Positions 1-8,115 of a DNA stretch of 64,000 bases are shown here, piece after piece. The DNA lies in contig NZ_QFYS01000005.1 of NCBI RefSeq assembly GCF_003254525.1, positions 1 through 64,000 of the forward strand, written 5' to 3'. The stretch is from Phenylobacterium kunshanense. Lineage in GTDB: Bacteria; Pseudomonadota; Alphaproteobacteria; Caulobacterales; Caulobacteraceae. The notes beneath the pieces were generated by a model. The model ran no database searches. It worked only from the letters and a program-made list of their open reading frames with translations, and was not told the origin of the DNA. The position numbers and the translations under genes were made by a program. Position 1 is the first letter of the stretch, and the number at the start of each line of letters is the position of its first letter.

Positions 1-124
1 AGAGTCCGGCCGGCACGCTGCGATACCTGATGTCTCCGCGCGCCGGCCTCTTGCAACCCCCGCCGAGCACGGCTCAGATCAACCCAGGACTCTCGTTACG
101 ACTGGATGAGAAACGGGGGTCACG

Positions 125-982
125 TCAGTGGACATCAATGTCTTTCAGGAAATCGAGGACCGCATCGACGAAGATGTCGTTGCGATCGCCCACCAGCATG
201 TGGCCTGCGTTTTCGACATCGGTGAAGTGAGCGTGTGGAACGGCCGCCAGGAAGGCGTCGGCCGCCTCGCGCGAGACAAGCTCGCTGATGCTCCCGCGTA
301 TCAAATGGATCGGAGTGTCGATAGCGCCGAGCTGTTCCTGGAAGGAGCCGGTAGCGTACGAGGCTCGACTCTCCGCCACGCTCGTGACGAACCGAGGATC
401 CCAATGCCAGCGATAGCGGCCGTCGGGATGCAGTCGAAGGTTCTTGGCAAGGCCGGATAGATCTCTCGGGCGAGGCCGATGAGGCAGGTAGTTGGCGATG
501 AAATCAGCGGCGTCTTCGAGATCGGAAAATCCGATACTCGCGCGCTCGCCCATGAAGCCCATAACCTTGGCTATCCCTGCCGGCTCCATCTGCGGAGTGA
601 CATCGACGAGTGTCAGCGACGAGAAGGTTCCGGGTGCAGCCATGGCTTCCACAACCATCCCCGCGATGCCGCCCAGCGATGCGCCCACCAAAGCCGGGCG
701 GCCCCCCAGCTGTTCGGCGACTTGGACGAGGTCTCCCGCAAAACGCTGGATGCGATAGTCGCCCGAGGGCGACCACTGACTTTGCCCATGCCCTCGAAGG
801 TCCATCGCGACCGCGCGCCAGCCGGATGCGGAGAGGCTCGCACAGGCCCTGGCCCAAGCATGCCGGGTCTGGCCGCCGCCGTGCGCCAGGAGCACTGTAC
901 CGCGAACAGGATCACCATAGGTGTCGGCCTCAAGCGTAAGGCCCTCATCGCCGCGGAAGGTGACGGTCACCGGTTTGACCAT
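125..982 (-). CDS. alpha/beta-fold hydrolase
   Basis: A 285-residue soluble alpha/beta hydrolase. Visible marks are the oxyanion-side HGGG motif near residue 36, a DLRGHGQS stretch, the nucleophile elbow GASLGG, and a C-terminal GHM that supplies the catalytic histidine. The layout matches esterase/peroxidase-like members of the fold (BpoC/MhpC type); the substrate cannot be read from sequence. I chose the ATG at 982 because GGAG lies seven bases upstream; an in-frame GTG at 1000 would add six residues. It has no membrane segment or signal peptide. It stands alone ahead of a thioesterase on the same strand, about 170 bases away. Confidence 0.85.
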   Translation of the reverse strand: MVKPVTVTFRGDEGLTLEADTYGDPVRGTVLLAHGGGQTRHAWARACASLSASGWRAVAMDLRGHGQSQWSPSGDYRIQRFAGDLVQVAEQLGGRPALVGASLGGIAGMVVEAMAAPGTFSSLTLVDVTPQMEPAGIAKVMGFMGERASIGFSDLEDAADFIANYLPHRPRPRDLSGLAKNLRLHPDGRYRWHWDPRFVTSVAESRASYATGSFQEQLGAIDTPIHLIRGSISELVSREAADAFLAAVPHAHFTDVENAGHMLVGDRNDIFVDAVLDFLKDIDVH

Positions 983-1151
983 GGTGCGCTCCGTTTCCAC
1001 AAAAACAGTGATGAGAGTTACATAAGGCGGGCCGTGGCGATAGGTCAGCAGCTCGGCCGAGAGAGCGTTCGGCCTGAGCGTGGCCCCACAGCGTGGAGAG
1101 GATGTCTCCAGGCCGCGACGGGCTTATTCCCGCGACGGAACCTTGGAGTCG

Positions 1152-1577
1152 TCAGTCCATCAGGTAGGCGCCGCGACCGCTCGCGAGCAGGACGCGATCT
1201 TCATCAAGGACCTCAGTGTCCGCCACGCTGATACGGGAGCCGGTCTTGACGATCCAGCTCCGTGCGCGGAGGTTTCCAGGCGCCGCGGGGCGATGGTAGT
1301 CGACCCGCAGGTCCGCCGTGGCTCGCACCACCAAGCCGGCGGCGAGGAGCGCATAAAAGCCTGAAAGATCAACGAGAGAAGCTAGTATCCCGCCGTGGGC
1401 GGTCCGGCGCTTAGGGTTCGAGATGAGCTCCTCGCGCCACGGCATGGCGAGTTCGATGCCATCCGCATCGATGCGCACGACCTTCAGGCTCAGCCAGCGG
1501 TGGAACGGTGCGGCGGCGACCGCCGCTTGCAGGTACGCGGCGTCGGGTAAGTCGGGTTGGGCCGGTGTCGTCAACAT
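1152..1577 (-). CDS. PaaI-family hotdog thioesterase
   Basis: A 141-residue single hotdog-fold protein. The PaaI-type motif HGGILASLVDLSG lies in the middle and is followed by the strand pattern RATADLRVDYHRPA, typical of the family. It probably hydrolyses acyl- or aryl-CoA thioesters in the cytoplasm. The open frame runs far upstream to 2048, but that extension is arginine-rich and not protein-like. The start at 1577 is preceded by a good GAGGAG ribosome site, so the long version is rejected. It could be a general housekeeping thioesterase; nothing nearby points to a phenylacetate pathway. Confidence 0.85.
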   Translation of the reverse strand: MLTTPAQPDLPDAAYLQAAVAAAPFHRWLSLKVVRIDADGIELAMPWREELISNPKRRTAHGGILASLVDLSGFYALLAAGLVVRATADLRVDYHRPAAPGNLRARSWIVKTGSRISVADTEVLDEDRVLLASGRGAYLMD

Positions 1578-2161
1578 GCGCTCCTCATCCGGGATATCCG
1601 CATCCTTTCCCGGCGCCCCGGCGGAAGCCAACCCGCATCGTGTCGTCGGCCAACGGGGCAGCGCCCCTTGACTAGTAACGTCTAATACAGCTTCATTCGC
1701 GTCTCCCCTCAGCAGAGATTCTGCTTGAGCACCTGGACGCGCTCCGGCGCGTCCTTCTCTTTTTGGGCCTGCGACGCCGCGCGGCAGCATGACGCAGTCT
1801 AGGATGAATTGACGCCGGCTCTGTCGTAATGGCCATTTCCGATACGGGGATAAGGACGCAAATGCGTACTGGCGACGCAGCGAGCGCGACGCCGAGGCGG
1901 CGGTCCGGCGCTTCGACACAGGCTTGCTGTTCGTCGAAATGACCCTTCTCATTCGCGAGCTCTTCGACGCGCGAATACGCCCTTTGCGGCTGACGGGCTC
2001 GACGCGACGGGTGGTGTCGTGCCTAGGCAGCAGGACGACCAGACCCAAATCGAGCTTCCGCGCAGGCTCAAAATCAGCCCTCTCGCGCTTTGGAAGGCGG
2101 TGGACTGCCCGGCGCTTAGCGGCCCGGCCGCGCTGCCACCCGATCCGGCCGATCGACGCAG
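1578..2161. other. intergenic stretch, no recognised gene
   Basis: About 580 bases between the thioesterase and an efflux-gene remnant. Open frames on both strands are short or of arginine-rich shadow composition, and none has a recognisable domain. A plus-strand frame ending at 1792 could encode about 37 residues but lacks a start codon. The stretch probably holds the thioesterase promoter and eroded sequence. Confidence 0.4.
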
Positions 2162-2854
2162 GTGGCGCGCGCGCCCCGACGGGCGCCGCGCGCGCGCCTT
2201 TTGCCGACGATGTTGGCCGCGGCCGACGCCTTGCAGGCGGAGTGCTGCCGGGACATCTCGGCTCAGGACCTGGCGACGCTGCAACCTTCCTTTGCGGCCT
2301 CGCGGCCGGACATCTTGGCCGCCGGGGCAGATCTTCACGCAGCCACCGCAGCCGTGGGGGTCGCCCGGGCCAACCAGTTCCCGAACGTCGTGCTCAGCGC
2401 CGACTTCACCCAGACCGCCATCCGTCAGGGCGACCTCTTCGCCTCATCGGCTTCGGGCTGGAGCCTCAGTCCTTCCCTTGCCGCGCCGCTCTTCGACGGC
2501 GGCGTTCTGAAGGCCCGCCGCCACGCCGCGGAGGCGGACCTGCGGATCGCCGAGAGCCGCTATCAACAGACGGTGCTGCGCGCGTTCGTCCAGGTCTCAG
2601 ACGCGCTAGCTGCGCTTGCGAGCGACGAGGGCGGCATCGAGAGCCTGCAACGGGCGATCGCGGCCGGGGAATCTGGGCTGCGCGACGCCGAGACGGCGTA
2701 CCGGCTTGGCGGCGGGCCCTCGATCGACGTCGCGCGGGCGCAGCGGACGCTGAGCCGGGCCCGGCGGGCCATGATCCAGATCCAGGGCCAGAGGTACCTG
2801 GATCTCGTCGAACTCCATGTCGCGACAGCCGCCGATTGGCGCGCCTCGCCATGA
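2162..2854 (+). pseudogene. truncated RND-efflux outer membrane factor (NodT/OprM family)
   Basis: The frame encodes the C-terminal half of an outer-membrane efflux factor of the TolC/NodT lipoprotein family. Diagnostic parts are RPDILAAGADLHAATAAVG followed by ANQFPNV, then the second-repeat helices ending in AQRTLSRARRAMIQIQGQRYLDLVEL. Intact members are about 450-500 residues and begin with a lipoprotein signal. Here only about 190 recognisable residues remain, the N-terminal half is missing, and no RND pump or adaptor gene is beside it. I read it as a remnant left by deletion. Its start codon is arbitrary and it is unlikely to make a functional channel. Confidence 0.7.
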
Positions 2855-2890
2855 GGTGTCGAGCGGACAGGCTTGGGGGAGCGAAGGGGC

Positions 2891-3624
2891 ATGTGCGACG
2901 AGTATCGGCTGAACGCGGACATGCGGCTCGCCCTGGGTCCCCAGTCGGCGGGTCTCGGACCGGCCGAGCAGAGCCTTCTGGCCGGTGGTGAGATCGCGGT
3001 GCGACACGGCGATCCCGCGCCACTCCTCGTCCCGCGCGATCCGGCCGCGCCAGAGGCGGGTCTGCGGCTGCTCATCGCCCGCTGGTGGCTGGTCCCTTCC
3101 TTTCATCATGGGGCGCTCTCCGAATGGCGGGTCGTAAGCGCGCTCGCGCGCCTGGAATCCTTGGAGTCCCGGCACGCCTACCTTGACGCCTACCGGTGGC
3201 GGCGCGCCTTGGCCCCGTTCACCAGCTTCATCGTCTACGGGCCCGGCGCGGAGGGCGGCCGGCGCACGCCAACACAGGGCTGGGCGGTCAAGTGGCGACC
3301 GACCGGCCCAACCGACACCCTGCGGTTCTTCCCGGCGATCTGGGAGACCACCACGCTTCCGGGGGACGAGGGCGACCTCACCAGCTTTGCCATCGTCGTG
3401 GGCCAACCCGCGAAAGAATTTGCGGTCGGCGACAGACCAGGGCCGTTGGCGCGGCGGCAGGCCCGACTCCTCGACCTCGAGCAGGGCCTGGAATGGCTGC
3501 GACTCGACGGACCGGGCAACCTTGGCCTGCTCGATCCTCGCCCACGAGGGGGTTCGACATTGAGCCGTGGCGGCCTGCGTCGCCGCCGACCTTCCAGATG
3601 TGGCATGGCGGACGTGCCTGTTGA
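2891..3624 (+). pseudogene. frameshifted SRAP/YedK-like (SOS response-associated peptidase) gene
   Basis: Starting at the ATG at 2891, the protein begins with Met-Cys, as in the SRAP (HMCES/YedK) family, where Cys2 crosslinks abasic DNA. It continues with the family pattern WWLVPSFHHGALSEW and a later DAYRWRRALAPFTSF. Two other family signatures are damaged: the NARxE segment reads ALARLES, and the acidic residue of the FxEW segment is Val. Around 3545-3552 the family-like C-terminus (FDIEPWRPASP) moves into another frame, ending at 3624, while the original frame runs on to 3748. Lost active-site residues plus an indel suggest a decaying gene. Assignment is by eye only. Confidence 0.6.
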
Positions 3625-3763
3625 CGCGGGAACGGGGATGGATTGGCTGAAGCACGAGGGGAAGCGAGTGTTGATCGACCCCGCGCCCAGCGCGGGTCTA
3701 GATCAGGCCCTGGTCGCACAACGTTCCAGATTAGGGAGCTACTGTTGACCCAACAGCCTGTAA

Positions 3764-4123
3764 ATGTTCCGGCCTCGTTCCGTCATGCCGGGACCTTCTA
3801 GCGTGCTTGGCGCTATCCCTCCGTCGCTTCGAATCTACGAAGCGCTACGTGGCCGCATTGCGCGCTTGGGGCCGGTTGAGGAGCTGGTCGAGGCGAATTC
3901 CATCCACCTCGTCCGCCGCTCGGCCTTCGCAGGCGTTCATCCCCGTCAAGGCGGTTTGCTCCTCGTGATCCGAACGGCCACTCCGATCGAGAGCAACCGC
4001 ATTCGTAAAGTGGAGCGTGTCTCGGCGAACCGGTGGCACAATGAACTCCTCATACAAGACTTGGCGGACGTCGATGACCAAGTCCTCGAATGGGTCGCTA
4101 CGGCTTATGAGCTGGGTGGTTGA
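3764..4123 (+). CDS. DUF5655 domain-containing protein
   Basis: A 119-residue protein matching the pattern of DUF5655: an N-terminal helix with LRIYEALRGRIARLGP, a strand segment RRSAFAGVHP with GGLLLVIRT, then RIRKVERVSANRWHNEL, and a C-terminal VDDQVLEWVATAYELG. The domain has no established biochemical role; it often sits alone or on transport-associated proteins. ATG codons at 3764 and 3785 are both possible, and the domain lies after either. It follows the broken SRAP-like gene and precedes a TetR regulator. Confidence 0.75.
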   Translation: MFRPRSVMPGPSSVLGAIPPSLRIYEALRGRIARLGPVEELVEANSIHLVRRSAFAGVHPRQGGLLLVIRTATPIESNRIRKVERVSANRWHNELLIQDLADVDDQVLEWVATAYELGG

Positions 4124-4150
4124 TGGCACTCCACCAAGGGGCACTTGTCG

Positions 4151-4747
4151 GTGAGCCTGAATTCGCACTTCCAGGGTCGCAAGGCTTCAGTGGCCACGTC
4201 GGCATTCCATGTGCTCGCGCAAAGTGGACTCGAGGGATTCACGTTTCGAGCTGTCGCCGCCGCGTCGCGATGCAGCCTTGGTCGCATCGTCCATTACTAT
4301 CCCACGAAGCAGGAGCTTCTCCTGGATGCGATCCAAGAGACGGGCGGCGCCATACTCGAGGAGATGGATGAGATCGAGCGTAGGCTGCCGGCGCGCGACG
4401 CGTTGGAGGCTGTCCTCTCCTGTGCGCTGCCGATCTCCGAGGCGGGCCGGGAGCATTGGCGCGTGTGGACAAGCTGTTGGACCCTCGCTTCGCGCGATCG
4501 CGAGGTCGGTCGGTTCGTCGATCGTCGAAGTCGGGCGTGGCGAGCACGGCTCACACGGTTGGTGACGAGCGCGACAACGCGTGAGGACGTGCGGGACGCC
4601 GACGCCGTCTCGGGTCTGGTTACGGCCGGCGTCACCGGCGTCGCGATGATGGCGCTTCGGGATGGTCTCGCGCCTGACGCGCAGATTGCGCTGCTGAAGG
4701 GGTGTCTGCGACCCTTCGAGAAAGAGGCTCGAGCCGTTAGCCTCTGA
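4151..4747 (+). CDS. TetR-family transcriptional regulator
   Basis: A 198-residue regulator. The N-terminal helix-turn-helix is clear: GLEGFTFRAVAAASRCSLGRIVHYYPTKQELL matches the TetR consensus ending in Y-Y-F/P-x-K-x-x-L. The C-terminal half resembles BetI/TetR_C ligand-binding domains (WRVWTSCWTLASRD, then MMALRDGL). I chose GTG at 4151, nine bases after AAGGGG; a TTG at 4145 is also in frame. No obvious target gene lies beside it: the next gene downstream is the convergent integrase. Confidence 0.85.
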   Translation: MSLNSHFQGRKASVATSAFHVLAQSGLEGFTFRAVAAASRCSLGRIVHYYPTKQELLLDAIQETGGAILEEMDEIERRLPARDALEAVLSCALPISEAGREHWRVWTSCWTLASRDREVGRFVDRRSRAWRARLTRLVTSATTREDVRDADAVSGLVTAGVTGVAMMALRDGLAPDAQIALLKGCLRPFEKEARAVSL

Positions 4748-4800
4748 CCAGGCGTCTACCCGCGCGAGGCGGGGTTCGGGGAAGCCCGGCCTGCAAACGT

Positions 4801-6336
4801 CTAGGACCCGACCAAGTCGGTCCAAAGGCGATCTGCGGGTTCCGCTGGCGAGCGCGGGTCGTATTCGCCTTCGACCAAGTCCGTCCACAACCGCTCGGGG
4901 CCGAGCGCGGTGGCGGGCGGCCGCGGCGCGGCGTCGCTCTGTTTGGGGCCGGGCGCCTGGTCACGCATTTCGAGAAGCGCACACAGGTGCGCGCTCCAGC
5001 GGTCGATCGCATCGCGCTTTTCAGCCACATAGGCGTAGAGGTTGTAATGGCGCGCGGTGATCGCTGCGCCGCCCCCGCCATCCTTGTGCGCGAGGATCTT
5101 GGAAACGACATGGGGCGCAACGCCGATCGCCGCGATCCCCGTCGCCCCGGTGCGACGCAGATCGTGGAGGCGAACGTCGTCGAGCCCGAGCGCGGTCGTC
5201 ATGTCCGCCATTGCATGGCTGAGTGCGGCGGGTTCGATGGGCGCGTCGTTTGACTGCGGAGATGGGAAAACGAATGGGCTCGCCCCCTTCCGCCGCTTGT
5301 CCTGAAGCCCGATCGCTGCCTCGATCAAGGCCACGGAGCGATCGCAGAGCGGCGCCAAGTGTTCCACGCGACCCTTGGCGCGCTCGGCCGGGACAAGCCA
5401 GGTCTTGCGGACCAGATCCACTTCGTTGCGGCGCATGCCCGAAATCTCCCCGCGACGCTGCAGGGTGAACATCGCAAGCTCGATCGCGATGCGCACGGGC
5501 CGGCTGATCAGCACCTTCTCCCCGGCCTTCCTGTCCCTGATCACCAACCCTTCGCTGTCCTGCAGTCCGCTCCAGAGGCGTTTCAGCTCGTCGTCGGTCA
5601 GGGTGCGTGTACGCGCCTCGACCTGCGAGACACGAGCCACGTGCGTGACCGGATTCACCGCGACGCGCTCCTCGGCGATCGCATAGTTGAAGAGCTGCGA
5701 GAGCAGGCCCCGAACACGGTTGGCCTGTCCGCCGGAGGCTTCATAGATCTCCTTCACGACGTCCCGCACACGGCCGCGCGTGACCTCGTCCACGCCGTCG
5801 GCGCCCAACTTCGGCGCGACATGCTTGGTCCAGAGCCACCGTTCGGCCGAGATGGTGCTGTCCGCCTTCCTGCGCCCGCGTCCGCTGCGGTGTGTGCCGA
5901 GCTCGCAGGCGCTGAAGTAGGCGCTCGCCAAGTCGGACATCGTCTTGAGCGGCTGGGCTTTGGCGGCGCGGCGGGCCACCTTCTTTGCGACGGCCGGGCT
6001 TTCGCCGTGGTCGACCTTGGCGCGAAGGAGGCGAGCGGCCACACGGGCGCCCTGCAGCGTCAGCCGTCGGACCTCGCCCTCGGCGTCAGCCGTGTCGTCG
6101 ATGGTGGGGTCGAAGACGCCGATCGTGACCCGGCACTGCTTGTCGGTGCGTCTGTCGCGGTAACGGAACGACCAGGATTTCTCGCCTGCGGCCGAGACCC
6201 GCAGCTCCAGCCCGCGCACGTCGCCGTCCGGGTAGGCCACGCGCTGAGCCTCGGCGCCATCGGGCGTGGTCCTCACGCCCGGCTTGGCGCTGCGGCAGAA
6301 GGCTGAGGTGAGGTTTCGGTCCGAACGCCTGGGCAC
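4801..6336 (-). CDS. tyrosine recombinase / prophage-type integrase
   Basis: A 511-residue integrase of the P4-like group. Residues about 5-100 form the DUF4102-type arm-binding domain, about 125-220 the core-binding SAM-like domain, and about 235-445 the catalytic domain. Catalytic residues visible are Arg295 (in QRRGE), His391 and Arg394 (HDLRRTG), His417 (LAHKDG) and the probable nucleophile Tyr431 (ARHYNLY), so the enzyme looks intact. A C-terminal extension of about 55 residues carries the motif LWTDLV twice. The gene starts about 170 bases from a tRNA-Arg attachment repeat and is transcribed away from it, as expected for an island integrase using that site. Confidence 0.93.
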   Translation of the reverse strand: MPRRSDRNLTSAFCRSAKPGVRTTPDGAEAQRVAYPDGDVRGLELRVSAAGEKSWSFRYRDRRTDKQCRVTIGVFDPTIDDTADAEGEVRRLTLQGARVAARLLRAKVDHGESPAVAKKVARRAAKAQPLKTMSDLASAYFSACELGTHRSGRGRRKADSTISAERWLWTKHVAPKLGADGVDEVTRGRVRDVVKEIYEASGGQANRVRGLLSQLFNYAIAEERVAVNPVTHVARVSQVEARTRTLTDDELKRLWSGLQDSEGLVIRDRKAGEKVLISRPVRIAIELAMFTLQRRGEISGMRRNEVDLVRKTWLVPAERAKGRVEHLAPLCDRSVALIEAAIGLQDKRRKGASPFVFPSPQSNDAPIEPAALSHAMADMTTALGLDDVRLHDLRRTGATGIAAIGVAPHVVSKILAHKDGGGGAAITARHYNLYAYVAEKRDAIDRWSAHLCALLEMRDQAPGPKQSDAAPRPPATALGPERLWTDLVEGEYDPRSPAEPADRLWTDLVGS

Positions 6337-6353
6337 TTTTCCTACCCCGCTCG

Positions 6354-6394
6354 TTTTGTGACCCCGGGTTCCGGGTCACACTGGGGTCACAAAA
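6354..6394. promoter_or_regulatory. 12-bp inverted repeat upstream of the integrase
   Basis: TTTTGTGACCCC at 6354-6365 is exactly complementary to GGGGTCACAAAA at 6383-6394, with a third GGGTCACA copy at 6373-6380 between them. It sits 18 bases upstream of the integrase start and about 115 bases from the attachment repeat. It could be an operator for an island regulator, or arm-type integrase binding sites. The dyad is seen directly; the role is inferred. Confidence 0.5.
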
Positions 6395-6509
6395 TGGAGC
6401 ATTTCCATGGGAAAATCTGAACCCGCTCGAACCCGAGATCAAGTCACAAGTCATTGGTTATATTGTGATTTGTCGTTTCACCCGGTTTCTGCTTGTTTCA
6501 TCAGAACCG

Positions 6510-6560
6510 AACTACGAATCTGAGGGTCGGACGTTCGAATCGTTCCGGGCGCGCCATTTC
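6510..6560 (+). repeat. attachment-site copy: 3' end of tRNA-Arg(ACG)
   Basis: This 51-bp sequence is identical to 8116-8166. It reads as the 3' half of a tRNA: anticodon loop CTACGAA with anticodon ACG, a TTCGAAT T-loop closed by a five-pair stem, the acceptor strand CGGGCGC, discriminator G and encoded CCA, followed by a few further identical bases. No matching 5' half (expected to begin GCGCCCG) lies upstream, so this is not a functional tRNA gene but an att duplicate left by integration. Confidence 0.85.
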
Positions 6561-6965
6561 TTCCTATTGATTACGCTGAATTTTTTCCTTTACCGCCGGG
6601 CCTATAGCCTGAAAATTGGTCCGCGGTTTACAGGCAGTTTACAGCGTAGTCTGGGGCTCAGTCGTGCTCTGACGACCGCCGAGCCAGCCGACGGCCAGTC
6701 GAAGGGCCACTTCGCGAGCCTAAGAAAATGGGCCCAAAAATTTCGTATCCCGAAGGTTCCGGGTTATGATCTTGCAGGTGGAAGCCTTGGCCTTCTCCCG
6801 ATCGGCGTTAACCTAAGATTTAGCTGATCGTGAGTCCCTCGCCTTAGGTTGGGCCAGGGGAACCGGACCACGGTGGCGGAGTTTTGCAGCCCCGCAACGT
6901 TTGACCGGCGAGTCGCGATCATGATACGGCGAAGCAAGCCTTCAACCAGCCAGCGAGCACCTACT
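6561..6965. other. non-coding leader of the mini-island
   Basis: About 400 bases between the attachment repeat and the first ORF, visibly richer in A and T than its surroundings at the left end. It contains TTTACAGGCAGTTTACAGCG (GGCAGTTTACAGCG at 6633-6646 recurs at 8062-8075) and an inverted pair AACCTAAG (6810-6817) / CTTAGGTT (6843-6850). An open frame runs from the attachment repeat to 6827 but has shadow-like composition, so I do not call a gene. Confidence 0.4.
6901..6928 (+). promoter_or_regulatory. possible promoter of the protease cassette
   Basis: TTGACC at 6901 and GATACG at 6923 are spaced 16 bases apart, ahead of the ORF starting at 6966. The -10 match is weak, and no other evidence supports it. 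Confidence 0.25.
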
Positions 6966-7157
6966 ATGGCCGACCATGAGTCCCTGCTCCGTGACATGGG
7001 CGTCGCCCTGGGCGGCGTCGGCGGCGACATCGGCTCGGCGAACCGAGTGCTGGAAAACTTGGCAAATCACACGCTTTCCGGGTACGGCGAATACACACCG
7101 ATCACGGTGAGGTCGTATTCGATGCCGGAACATGCCCACCTGGAACGAAATCAATAA
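6966..7157 (+). CDS. small hypothetical protein upstream of the SDH protease
   Basis: A possible 63-residue acidic/polar protein starting MADHESLLRDMGVALGG and ending HAHLERNQ. Its 3' end overlaps the start of the protease gene by 26 bases in another frame, which suggests translational coupling. The frame is open further upstream to 6849, but the ATG at 6966 marks where composition becomes protein-like. I recognise no family. It has no membrane segment. It may be a partner or a regulator of the protease, or only a leader frame. Confidence 0.45.
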   Translation: MADHESLLRDMGVALGGVGGDIGSANRVLENLANHTLSGYGEYTPITVRSYSMPEHAHLERNQ

Positions 7158-8022
7158 AGAGATCGACGGACTGGGCGGGACGCCTCAAGCGTGTGACAGT
7201 ACCCGTCAGAAGTACCTGAAGAACCTGGAGGCCCGGCTCGGGCGGCCAGTGATCGCGTACTACTCAGGCTTCCTTCAAAAACAACAACATCCCGAGACCG
7301 CGATCAGCGATCTCGACATGAACGGCCTCATGGCGGTCGTTCATGGCCTCGACCGTTCCAAGGGACTGGAATTCATTCTCCATACGCCCGGCGGAGGCAT
7401 CGAGGCGGCGCGGGCAATGGTTGAATACCTCTACCAGATGTTCGGCAAGGACATCCGTGTGATTGTTCCCCATATGGCGATGTCCGCGGGAACGATGATC
7501 GCGTGTGCCGCGCGCGAGATCATGATGGGGAAGCATTCCTGCCTGGGACCCACAGATCCTCAAGTCCGAGGCTATCCAGCTATGGGGGTGTTGGCTGAGG
7601 CCGAGCGTGCGGTGCAGGAGATCAAGAAGGAACCGCTCAAACAGATCGTTTGGCAACAGGTCTTCGCAAAGTACCCGCCCGGCTTCATCACGGACTGCGA
7701 GCGTCAGGTCCTTGGCGCGAAGGCTATGGTCACGCAATGGCTGCGCGAGAACATGGTTTCGGGCGAAGCTGATCCGGGGAAGCAGGCTGACGCTATCGTC
7801 GACGAACTGATGAACTACGCTGGCCAATCCGGCCACGGCCAGCACTACGTCGCGGGTGTCTGCAAGCAGATGGGTCTCAAGATCGTGGACATCGAGGCAG
7901 ATCAAGCTGTCCAGGAGGACGTTCTGAGCGTGCACCACACGTTCGTGGCCACGTTTGCGCGCACCGGAGCCATCAAGCTGATCGAGAACGCCAGCGGGGG
8001 CAGTTGGGATATCTCGACCTAA
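7132..8022 (+). CDS. SDH-family ClpP-fold serine protease
   Basis: A 296-residue protein of the serine dehydrogenase proteinase (SDH_sah) family, a ClpP/crotonase-fold group related to SppA. The oxyanion loop is HTPGGG (residues 84-89), and the probable nucleophile is Ser118 in HMAMSAGTMIA, followed by MGKHSCLGPTDPQ as in membrane-type and SDH peptidases. No signal peptide or transmembrane helix is visible, so it is probably cytoplasmic. It is the only sizeable gene between the two attachment repeats and so is the island's cargo. Biological targets are unknown; a defence or stress role is an inference from the setting. The start at 7132 overlaps the upstream ORF. Confidence 0.85.
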   Translation: MPTWNEINKEIDGLGGTPQACDSTRQKYLKNLEARLGRPVIAYYSGFLQKQQHPETAISDLDMNGLMAVVHGLDRSKGLEFILHTPGGGIEAARAMVEYLYQMFGKDIRVIVPHMAMSAGTMIACAAREIMMGKHSCLGPTDPQVRGYPAMGVLAEAERAVQEIKKEPLKQIVWQQVFAKYPPGFITDCERQVLGAKAMVTQWLRENMVSGEADPGKQADAIVDELMNYAGQSGHGQHYVAGVCKQMGLKIVDIEADQAVQEDVLSVHHTFVATFARTGAIKLIENASGGSWDIST

Positions 8023-8077
8023 GCGCTGTAAAACACACCTGCCAAAACCCTGCCTGAGCGGGGCAGTTTACAGCGCT
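8022..8077 (+). terminator. inverted repeat at the end of the protease gene
   Basis: AGCGCTGTAAA (8022-8032, beginning in the stop codon) is complementary to TTTACAGCGCT (8067-8077). Inside lies a smaller CTGCC/GGCAG hairpin. There is no T-run, so it may be a factor-dependent terminator or an RNA-stability hairpin. Because GGCAGTTTACAGCG recurs at 6633, it may instead belong to recombination or binding sites of the element. Confidence 0.45.
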
Positions 8078-8115
8078 CCGCGCAATTGCCTTTGAAACTT
8101 AAGCGTTTCCTCCCA

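Noticed and set aside
1152..2048. A 298-residue version of the thioesterase.
   Set aside because: The first ~157 residues are Arg/Ser-rich without domain similarity, and a good ribosome site marks the 1577 start.
6490..6560. A complete tRNA-Arg gene at the first attachment copy.
   Set aside because: No GCGCCCG acceptor strand, D-arm or anticodon 5' stem is found upstream of either copy.
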